In this document: one piece after another, positions 12,858 to 21,505 of the stretch | Layout of the letters: each line of letters begins with the position of its first letter | Numbering within the stretch: the first letter of the stretch is position 1 | Assembly: GCF_937616625.2 (NCBI RefSeq) | Contig: NC_065570.1 | Coordinates: forward strand, 47,297,665 to 47,361,664 | Length of the DNA: 64,000 nt | From: Mercurialis annua | Lineage: Eukaryota; Streptophyta; Magnoliopsida; Malpighiales; Euphorbiaceae | Direction of reading: 5' to 3' | Translations under genes and position numbers: made by a program | Notes under the pieces: model-generated | Database searches by the model: none | The model's input: the letters and a program-made list of their open reading frames with translations, nothing else | What the model was told of the DNA's origin: nothing

Positions 12858-12941
12858 AGGAAACTGTTCAGATTGTTCTTGACAAACAGAACAAAGAAAA
12901 GGTTAGCTTAGAATAATGACGTTTTTATCCGTAGAAATTAT

Positions 12942-13192
12942 ACTATGTTTGGTTCATGGAATAGGTCCGGAATAGGACAACTAATCCGTACAAAATACGA
13001 ATAGTATCCCGAATTTATGCTATGTTTGGTTCAGGCAATAGATCCGGAATAGAATAGCCATTCCGTACAGAATACCTATTTTTTACTTTGTTTTATGGAA
13101 TAGTAATCCCGAATAAAACCCCTCTCAAAAAATAAACAATAGGTTTTTATTTTAAGAATAGCTATTCCAGTGCGCGAACAAAATATAGCCTT
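12942..13192. mobile_element. probable MITE in intron 2
   Basis: CTATGTTTGGTTCATGGAAT near 12945 faces TATTCCAGTGCGCGAACAAA near 13164-13185. GGAATAG / CTATTCC words are repeated in both orientations between them. A partial copy of the left end recurs at 13019 (CTATGTTTGGTTCAGG). I found no clean target duplication, so the borders are approximate. Confidence 0.4.
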
Positions 13193-14130
13193 ATGTGTAC
13201 CAGTATCACTTCTCTATGTTTACATGTGGAAAATAATTTTGTTGAACGTGAAAGATGAACACTGTCATTAAGGATTATTGAAAAGTTTACATTTAGCAAT
13301 TAGCAGCATCAGTCATTTGACAAGTAATTGCTCTCAACAGTTAGAATGAGTGATTTAAATGGTCGATAATCACGTTCAATTTTGGATTTTGCAGCTTGAT
13401 CACTTTTAAGCATTAACTTATTGCCAATAAGGATCAGACTTGTAATAAAAACAATGTTATTTTGTATGTTTGTGTATTACTTTGAGACTCACCATGTCCC
13501 GAACACTTTGGTCATAGAAACACAACTGTGGAATGATATGGTTGCCGTATAAAACTGAAATTATTAGGTTTTACTTCTGTTCCAGTTCTAAATTGTTTCA
13601 GACTTGTTCTGTTTTTTATGAGTAAACCGTCCTCGCTGTTTTTTGTTTTGTTTTAAATTGCATTGCCTGTATCAACATCAATACTCATTTGCTTTTATAA
13701 ATTATTGCTTTATATTTACTAATCTTCCCATGCATCTGCTTGACTGATATTTAAATTTCTTATCTATGCCATTGTGATGTTTAATTTCACATTCATCTTT
13801 TGCTTTAATGGTATAGGGCACCGACTTGGAACTCGTGAAGCTTATTAAGGCAAATAGAGAAGGAAATGCATTCTATTACGCCACCTTTGAGGGTAGAAAC
13901 AAAACTTCTGGAGAGTTGAACATTTATCAAATGAGCGTCTTCCGCTGTATGGTTGATGGTGATGATATTGAAATTGAGCACTTCAGACTGAAAGGAACAG
14001 GAGGTAGACAAGGTAATCTCTCCTATTTGTTGTTTATCATCTATTTGTTTTGTGAAATGGTCGTCCTGCCATATCCCACATATAATAAGGTTTTTAACTT
14101 TATCCGGTTTGATTCTTTTTGGCTGCAATA

Positions 14131-15706
14131 AATTTATTATGGTGTAGTTCCATTTTATAGCTGAAGTTTGAATTGAATAGACCTCAACATTCTCAAGTCT
14201 TTATGTCAGTTATGACCTTGTGGTGCACAAGTCCGGGTGGTTTGCAGATATCAATTGTCCTGTTTTTATAATTAGATAATTCTAATGGAAATATACATTG
14301 TTCTTAAACCTTGGCAATATGTTGAATCAGTGTAGTGAAAAATGCTCACTTGGTGTGCTTGAGCTAATAATTAAGCACAGATAAGGGCAAGGGATCTTGT
14401 GATAGTTAAAATGTCGCACCTCTTGTAAGTCGCATGATTTCTCTATTAAGCGCAATCTTAGGGATAAAAGGCTGAGCAAGCTGTAAAAAAGACGTGTATT
14501 GACACTTTAATTTAAAAGAATTAAACAGTATTTTAGAGAGCAGTCTCTGTTTTCAAATAAGAAAAATTAAGTTAAAAGTTGAGTACTATTTATATTCCTT
14601 TATCATCTTCTTCTATGATTTTTCTTTATTTGCTTTTTACCCTTCCTAAGATATAGAAGCTGCATCTCTAGAACTACTCTTTAGACTTTTCATAATTCAT
14701 AATTTGTACAAGAGACACCGCAACTCGATCTACAACAACATTAATCAACATTTAGTTACTCACTTAAGATTCCGATAATGATTTTTATTTTAAATTATTA
14801 TTTAGTATTAAGTATTTGATATTTTGACTTATTCTTAACTTTTTTTAGTTTCATGGAGTTTTAATTTTAAGGTTAGTGAGTTCTGTTTTCAGTTGACACG
14901 TGAACTCATTTTTTCACAAATTACGCATGTCATAATAGTAATTAGTTTTGTTTTTGATACATTGTGCCTTTTTAAAAATTATTACTATTTGTTTAGTTGT
15001 TTGTTGATAGTATATTCAATTGTTTAATTTTTATGGCAGTTGTGCAAACTCAAGTGAAATCATGAAGATAAAGAGTTGAATAGATTTGTCGATTCCTCAT
15101 AAACTTTTGGCAAGGAACACTTGTGTCATGCTCATGCAGCTAACATACTCATAGCTAGACTGCTTATTTGTGATGTTTCTTAGGATGATATTGATGGTAA
15201 ATACTAAATACTGATATTTTGTTTGTAAATGCTGTTAATTTCGTTTTGCTATTCGGACTCGAAGATATTATGAAAAAATAGAGTATAGTATTTTCTTTGG
15301 TATGCTTTTTAAATTGCATTGGCCATTCACAAAATGCCAAATTATACAAACAACTATCAAAATTATGACTTAATTGTAAAATAAATTCAAATCTTTATGG
15401 GTGGTTATATTTTTAATCAAAACTTTTAATTTTTATAATAATAGTTTAATGTTAACATTTTGTTGCAATTTTAGCAAATTATTTTCCAATCAATTTAATT
15501 GTTCTAATTTTTAATTGAATTTTAAACTAATAATTAGTAAAATATATTTTTCAGAATTTCAAAATCTAACTTCTAATATGAAAAAAAAACTCAAAATTAA
15601 CGTTAAAATCTAATTATAAATTCTCTAATTTTTTTGATGATTGAAAATAACCAATCCAAACTAATATTTGTCACATTTGAAAAAAAAAATTGGTCCATAA
15701 TATTTA
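14131..15706. other. intron 3 remainder, last-exon region and 3' flank of the cystatin-like gene
   Basis: The sequence is non-coding apart from the proposed last exon at 15040-15065, which follows acceptor ATGGCAG and reads VVQTQVKS then stop. From 15070 on it is AT-rich with no further gene. Confidence 0.4.
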
Positions 15707-17137
15707 GGGCTTTTTACACAAATAACCAACTTTCTCTAATATTTTACTTTTATACAGGTCTAACTTTTGCATCTCTAAAATACGGTACACGGATGAAATA
15801 ATATCTTTTATACAGTTCATATATATACCCTCTTCTCAAACAAACCCTCACAATTACAATTATTTTCTCTCTCCTCATATTTCTCTCTCATCTCTTTTTA
15901 CTCAAATTTTTACAAAGAGCTTCTTCTACTTCTCCATAATCATTTTTATTCATCTTTAATTCAGTAGATTGGCATCTTCAGATCTGTTATTCGTGCTTCA
16001 TTTCCGCCGTTCCACCTTTGCCTCGCTATCGAAGTCATTTTCTCCGCTCGTTTTTACTATCGCCGTTTTTTTTATTTTGATTTAATCAGATCTGAAGTTT
16101 TTCGTTTCTATTTTTCTTCTTCGTTTCAGATCTATAATTTTTTTTTCTACTTTTTTTATATAACAGTAATTTTTCATCATTAAACATGTATAAAGAGTAT
16201 CTTTTTATGTTATATAAAATGATTTTATGAAATAAAAATTTGTTATTTCTGCATTTTTACTGTGTTTGGTTGTATTTCTGCATTTTTTAGTTCTGCAGTA
16301 CGATTTGTTGATGATTGTTAATTGATGAATTATTGTAATGTTACAGTGTTGTTTATTTTGTGTTGATATTGTGTTGATAATCTGCTGATATTTTTTTAAT
16401 TTTGACATTAACAAATAAGATAATATTATTCGTGAAATAAACTAAAAATATAAAAATAAAACTGAGACTGGATAATGATATGTTAGCATTGAGGAAATAA
16501 TCATGTTGAATTATTGTAATGTTACAGTGTTGATATTGTGTTGATTTTCGGTTGATATTTTGTTGATTTTAGCGTTGGTGAAAAGCTAATAATAATGTTG
16601 AATTTTTGTAATATTACAATGTTGATCTTATGTTGATATCGTGTTGATGTCATGTTGATATTTAGTTGATTTTAGCATTAACAAAAAAGATCACATTGTA
16701 CGTGAAATAAAATAAAAAAATAAAAATTAAATTGAAAAAATGATAAAAAAATAAATAAAAATAAGTGTAAAAAAAATTTAAAAATTTAAAATAGTTAGTT
16801 TTATAAATGTTGTTGATATTATGTTGATTTTGTGTTGATATTAAAACTGACGAAAAACATCAACAATTAGAAAAAGTCAAAATTCAAAAACAAATCAAAA
16901 AAATGAAAAAATTTAAAATTTAAATATGTCATATATATTAAATGCAGAAATATAATGGTGAAAAAATAAATTAAAATAATAAAAGAAAATGTTGAAAATA
17001 AGGGTTAACATAGAAAGTAAAGTATTTCAAAAAGTAGTATAAAAAAGAAAAGAAAGTTGGTATGAAAAGTAAAGATTTAGAAGGGATAGTAAAAAAGTAA
17101 ATGTTAGAGAAAAAACAGTATTTCATATAAAAAGTCC
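15707..17137. mobile_element. non-autonomous Mutator-like element, 9-bp target duplication
   Basis: Perfect 9-bp duplications TAATATTTA lie at 15698-15706 and 17138-17146. The ends GGGCTTTTTACACAAATAAC and the inverse GGACTTTTTATATGAAATAC start imperfect TIRs of about 50 bases that share TTTCTCTAA and TTACTTTT words. The left interior (15840-16140) is pyrimidine-rich with a few GC-rich stretches and a CAGATCT-rich intron-like part. It resembles a plant gene's 5' UTR plus first intron, as in Pack-MULEs. From 16320 to 16840 it is dominated by degenerate TGTTGATATTG repeats. No transposase is present. Confidence 0.75.
16320..16840. repeat. degenerate GTTGAT-rich repeat
   Basis: GTTGATATTGTGTTGAT and variants recur in clusters at about 16355-16395, 16520-16575, 16620-16670 and 16805-16845, with AT-rich spacers that are themselves similar (for example the ACGTGAAATAAAATAAAAA-like segments). 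This suggests two or three rounds of segment duplication inside the element. Confidence 0.55.
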
Positions 17138-17381
17138 TAATATTTATCATGTTATAATACCAATAGAGCATTAATTGCTATTTTTCCATATTTGTCCCCT
17201 ATAAATTTATTGAAAGAATACAATAAACAAATAAAAATGGTAATCATAAATGTAAACGAGTTTCGATGTAGGGTTAACTTAGTAAAAGTGTTTACAAATT
17301 AAGATATATTAATTGTTTTTTTAGTTCTTGTGTCAAAGTTAAATGCGACAAATATTATAGATAAGAGGGAGTAAAATTTTA

Positions 17382-17777
17382 GGCCTAAGGTCTTAAATTA
17401 ACGTCTTTTGCGTTTGGAAATTTGTTTAAAACATTCTCCATGTCTCGCATATATTAATTGTATATTTTTAAAATTTATTTAAATTTAGTTAAATTAAGTT
17501 AGAATTTAAATTAGTGTTAATTTGATTATGGTTTTTAGTTAGTTTTTAAAAATAAAGGACTTATTTGTATTTTTTGAATAAAAAAGAATTTAATTTCATG
17601 TTTAGACTTAATTAATTGAATGATTTCATCATTTAAGTAAAAAAATTAACAAAAATTAAAATATTGGGGTACAATTGAAAACGGAAAATTCAAAAGTGGG
17701 TAAAATTGACAAATTTTCAACGTCGGGGTGGAATTGAAAAAAAAATTAAAGCTGAGTAGTTTTTTAGTGATTAGGCC
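17382..17777. mobile_element. MITE of the GGCCTAA family (Mutator-type duplication)
   Basis: The ends are GGCCTAAGGTCTT... and ...GTGATTAGGCC. The flanks AAAATTTTA and TAAATTTTA match at 8 of 9 positions. The interior (ATGATTTCATCATTTAAG, TTGACAAATTTTCAACGTCG) matches the inverse of the element at 34591-35094, and partial relatives lie in both copies of the DIR1 segment. Confidence 0.65.
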
Positions 17778-17789
17778 TAAATTTTATTG

Positions 17790-17840
17790 TTTATATTTTT
17801 AGCAGTTGTGCAAACTTAATGGGAATCATGGAGATAAGAT
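17790..17840 (+). pseudogene. second copy of the cystatin-like gene's terminal exon (remnant)
   Basis: AGCAGTTGTGCAAACTTAAT followed by GGGAATCATGGAGATAA closely matches the acceptor and last exon at 15034-15075. It would read VVQT then stop at 17817-17819. No other exon of a second gene lies nearby, so it may be a duplicated 3' fragment or the alternative true last exon of the gene upstream. Confidence 0.35.
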
Positions 17841-18372
17841 TTCGTGCACCATGGACAAAACAAACAAATTTTGATATTAAATTTTCTGCATTATCGAGTT
17901 ATTTGTAAATTATAAAAAGTAAACTGTGTTAATTTTTGTTAAAAAAAGAATACTTAATTATGATTTTATTACACTGAAGGTCACTGTTGTAAAAAAAGAT
18001 CACTTTATTTATCGTGATTTACAAAAAGAACACTGAGTTATATCTTTTATTTAAAAAAAGATACTGAATTATATCTTATTTTGTAATTAATAATTAAATT
18101 TCATTAAACACCTGTGAACTTTCTCCATTTGAAGTAAGATGCATCAATATTCAGTTTTAAGCTGATTGCTTTTGGTCTTCTCCAAGCAATATTGCCCCAA
18201 ATGCATCTTAAATGGAAAATGAAGGATTACTCGTTAGCCTTCCTACATTGTACTGAAGTGAAGTTGGATTGTTGCATCCTTTCAAGCTCAAGTGTTTGCT
18301 TCATTGTTGGATCCTCTCTATATTTTTGACATTAAGGGGTTGCTTGATTTAAAATTATTTTAAGAAAGTATA
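17841..18372. other. intergenic DNA with an imperfect inverted repeat
   Basis: No gene is seen. An imperfect hairpin lies at about 18125-18225, with CCATTT and AAGATGCAT on the left and ATGCATCTTAAATGG on the right. GATCACTTTATTTATCG-like tandem phrases (aagaacactgagttat) occur at 17940-18080. Confidence 0.4.
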
Positions 18373-18796
18373 TATTTTAAAAAAGTTTACAAAATTAAAT
18401 TCATCAAAAAAAAATATTTCGCAAAATTAAAAATTTCTAACTTTTTGCAAATTGCAACACTTAAATGATTACTGCTCTCTCCTTTCTTTTACATGTAAAA
18501 AACTAAGTCAAATCACCAGTAACAGCTAAATGTTTAGCAGAAGTATTTATTCTGTTTCAATTTTTAAAACATCCCGATTTTGGTCCGAACCACATAATTT
18601 TGCTACAGTTATGTCCTCTCAGCACTGAGCATTTCAATCCTGAGATATCTGATATGTGGAATTTGGAGGAAACTAAAACTGCGAATTGCCAAAGCCAGCC
18701 AATTTTTGCTAGAATCTTATTAACAGAAGTACCACTTATAGCAATTATTGTTGCGGAGTTTGGAAGCTTGTGGTTGTGGAAACTGTTTCAAGGTAC

Positions 18797-19090
18797 ATAC
18801 TTATTTTATCCTGACGTGAAAACTTGTCAATTTTACCCAATTTTGTATTTTATCGTTTTAATTGTACTCCATTTTTTTAATTTTTGTCAATGTTTTTACT
18901 TAAATGATGAAATCATTCAATTAACCATGTTTAAAGATAAAATTAAATTCATTTCCATTTAAAAAAATATAAATAAGTCCTTTATTTTAAAACTAACGAA
19001 AAATCATAATCAAATTAAAACTTATTTAAATTCTTTATTAATTTAACTAAATTTAAATAAATTTTAAACATGTACAATTAATATATGCGA
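18797..19090 (-). mobile_element. GGCCTAA-family MITE remnant
   Basis: The interior words TTGTCAATTTTACCCA, ATGATGAAATCATTCAATTA and TAAATAAATTTTAAACATGT match the MITE at 34591-35094 but both ends are eroded. The same remnant lies in the right duplication at about 36200-36550, where more of the left part survives (CCCGACTTTATAGCCCC). Confidence 0.5.
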
Positions 19091-19610
19091 CATATGAAAC
19101 AGCTAATCCTGTTAGAGTAAAACTAATATATAGCATAGACTAATAAAACTTACATTCCCAGATTAGTCTATGCATTTGTAATGAAAACAGTAGCCATCTT
19201 TTGTTGGTTGTTCAATCCTTTTGGTTAGCTACATGGTTAACAAGAAGACTATGTTTTTCCAAATTTAGAAAATGTTTTACTAACCTCAACTTTTTTGTTG
19301 AAATACCTAAAATGATTTACTAGACAACAAACCCTTAGAAAATTTTGGTACTTTTTGTTAAACTTGTTGAAAGAAAATAACGTTTTTTTTCCTGAATAAA
19401 TGGGAAAACGTACGGCTTTAATTTATTTGTGTTACCTTGTAACTATTTTTTTATTTGCTTTTACCTTGTAAGTAAAGTTAAATTATTTATTGTTGATTAG
19501 GTCTCAAATTTGGTCAATTCTCTTGTAACCAACTACAGTTATAATCAAACCATTTGATTTAAATTAATAGGACCGACCATTCAGTTGATAACAACCCTCT
19601 ATTATTTTCA

Positions 19611-19620
19611 CTATATATTA
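19611..19620 (+). promoter_or_regulatory. TATA box of the left DIR1-like gene
   Basis: CTATATATTA lies 63 bases before the ATG and is kept in the right copy at 37064-37073 with the same spacing. Confidence 0.55.
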
Positions 19621-19682
19621 GACCTGATTTTTGTGTAACTTCAACAAGCATTCATCACCTACATAAACTTAAAACAAATAAA

Positions 19683-19967
19683 ATGGGTCGCAACAACGTA
19701 TTGGCAATGTGGATTGCGGTGATGTTGATGACTGTGATGATAAATGGAGGAAGAGTCGAAGATATATGTAATACTAGTATACCATTAATGAGCGAATGCC
19801 TTTCCGCTGTTGATGGAGATCCCACCACGCAATGTTGCCTTAACATTCAAGAAGCCGACTTGCAATGTCTTTGTAAATTTAAATTTACATTGCGTTTGTA
19901 TGCCGTTGACATTCAAAAGGCTATGCAAATCCCTACCAAATGTGGCCAAGTCAATCCATGTTCATGA
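19683..19967 (+). CDS. DIR1-like non-specific lipid-transfer protein, copy 1
   Basis: A 94-residue single-exon protein. A hydrophobic signal peptide (residues about 1-24: LAMWIAVMLMTVM core) points to secretion. The mature part has the eight-cysteine pattern C...C...CC...CxC...C...C (ICNTS, SECLS, QCCLN, LQCLC, TKCGQ, NPCS), the disulfide-bonded helical cavity of plant lipid-transfer and alpha-amylase-inhibitor-like proteins. Size, the CLCKF segment and the late KCG..NPC ending resemble DIR1-type proteins, which bind two acyl chains and take part in systemic immune signalling (family knowledge). The lipid ligand here is unknown. It has its own TATA box at 19611. Copy 2 (37136-37420) differs by one residue. 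A LINE starts about 260 bases downstream. Confidence 0.8.
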   Translation: MGRNNVLAMWIAVMLMTVMINGGRVEDICNTSIPLMSECLSAVDGDPTTQCCLNIQEADLQCLCKFKFTLRLYAVDIQKAMQIPTKCGQVNPCS

Positions 19968-20227
19968 TGCCAATTTATGAATTTTAAATTTTTTTTTGGA
20001 TATTTTAATTACTTTTAATTTTTATTTATTGAATATTAAAGATCTCATATTTAAATGTGATGCTTATGTTTTGTGATAAAGTATTCAATTAATTTGTTTG
20101 ATTTTTTTAATCTGATTTTGATGCACTTTTCTATTTCACATATTATCAATCAATGCACAATTAGCTATTTATAATTAATAACTTTTTTTTATCATACATA
20201 CTTTGTATAAAGTAAAAATAGCAATGA

Positions 20228-21505
20228 AATGCTTCATATGAAGTGTTTAGTCCAGGAGTGTCTGATCATTCTGCTTTGATTGTGACTATGAAGACCCTTG
20301 GGAGATTAAGGAAGTCTGGATTCAGGTTTTACAATGTCTGGTGTAAACATGACAAGTTGTTAGAAATAGTTAAAGATGTCTGGGACCTTAATGTGGTTGG
20401 GTATAAAATGTTTCAAGTTTATAACAAAATGAAAATTCTCAGAAATTTTTTGAGACAGCTTAATAAAAGTGTGTTTTTTGACATCTCTATGAGAGTTGAT
20501 GCTACCAGAAAGATGCTGGCTGAGTTGCAAGAGAATCTAATTCTGAATCTAGGGAATAACATCCTACAGGAGGAGGAAAGAGCCATTTCAATCCATCTCT
20601 TCAAGCTAATCAGATGGGAGGAAGATATCTTGAGACAGAAATCAAGAGCCACTTGGATAAATCTTGGAGATCAAAATACCAAGTTTTTCCATAATAGCAT
20701 TAAGCAAAGACAGACTAGAAAAAATACCAGTAATCTCTTCCTTAGAGATGGTACTTTTAGTGATGACCCTGAGCTAATTAAACATGACATCCTGGGCCAC
20801 TACATGGAGTTTTTTTGGTTCTGATACCTCTGATAGAAATCACACTAATCATACTGTCTTTATGGAAGGGCACTTATTAATAGATGATGATAGAATTGAG
20901 ATGGATAAGGAGGTTACTGATGAAGAGATAAAGAGGTCAATGTTTTCCATAAATGGGGACAAAGCCCTTGGTCCTGATGGGTTTAGTAGTGAATTCTTCA
21001 AGAAGAGTTGGAGTATAGTAGGGCCATGTGTTACTTTGGGAATCATAGATTTCTTTTCCACTAAGAAGCTACTTAATCAAGTCAATACCACCCTTATCAC
21101 TCTAGTCCCAAAAATCTAGGCCCCTACTACCATAAGTGATTATAGATCAATTGCTTGCTGCAATGTGGTCTATAAATGTATCTTTAAAATCATCACTAGC
21201 AGAATCTGCCAAGTTATATAGGAGGGCTAGTAAGGAATACCCAGTCAGCTTTCATCCCTGGCAGAAGCATTGCAGACAATGTTCTTGTAGCTCATGAGAT
21301 AGTTAATAACTATCATAAAAGGGCTGGTGAATCTTGTGCTATGAAGATAGATGTTAGAAAAGCTTATGACTCCATTGGATGGGATTTTGTAGAACTTCTT
21401 CTTTATGGGTTTAGATTCTCCAGGAACATGGTAGAGACTATTATGACTTGTGTAAGATCAGTTAAATACTCTATAATGGTTAATGGAGAAGCTATTGGTT
21501 ACTTT
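20228..21505 (+). pseudogene. LINE (L1-type) ORF2, left part: endonuclease end and RT start
   Basis: The sequence opens inside the endonuclease domain (SPGVSDHSALIVTM, the SDHS motif near its C-terminus), so the 5' half is missing. There follows the linker (RATWINLGDQNTKFFHNS, common in plant LINEs). The reverse transcriptase start is GDKALGPDGFSSEFFKKSW in a +1 frame, then QSAFIPGRSIADNVLVAHE and MKIDVRKAYDSI, which carries the first catalytic Asp. Frames shift near 20815, with stops at 21117 and near 21220. The coding sense stops at 21505, where the gypsy element is inserted, and resumes at 32614. It is a 5'-truncated, decayed copy. Confidence 0.85.

Larger units (their letters stand above)
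10986..15065 (+). pseudogene. cystatin-fold-like gene, exon 2 split by a transposon
   Basis: Exon 1 (10986-11267, 94 codons) encodes a very acidic N-terminus (EDDGS, DDEDEVEDKDDGD) expected to be disordered. Exon 2 starts at 11356 (CFDVEVIPKGKNF) and is cut at 11463 by a foldback element; it resumes at 12866 (VQIVLDKQNKEK) up to donor 12901/12902. Exon 3 is 13817-14012 (GTDLELVKLIKANREGNAFY ... TFEGRNKTSG). A short last exon at 15040-15065 is plausible. All phases join. A helix-like stretch, then GTDLELVKLIKAN, then YYATFE is the cystatin/monellin-fold pattern seen in plant cystatin-like proteins, but the inhibitory QxVxG loop is absent, so protease inhibition is doubtful. The inserted DNA carries stops, so the product is probably truncated unless the insert is spliced out. 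The family call is by motif; the structure call is firmer. Confidence 0.6.
18373..20227 (+). repeat. segmental duplication, left copy (DIR1-like gene)
   Basis: This aligns with 35205-37703 over almost its whole length, including the promoter, gene and 3' flank of the DIR1-like gene. Homology ends at AATGA (20227 and 37703). The left copy lacks the Helitron found in the right copy and has an internal deletion of about 110 bases near 18800. A stretch at 18600-18800 stays open here as an ORF, but the right copy has 10- and 18-base gaps in it, so it is probably not coding. Confidence 0.85.

Noticed and set aside
18600..18962. 120-codon ORF upstream of the left DIR1-like gene
   Set aside because: The paralogous stretch at 36000-36170 has gaps of 10 and 18 bases that break the frame, and the ORF's second half runs into a MITE remnant.
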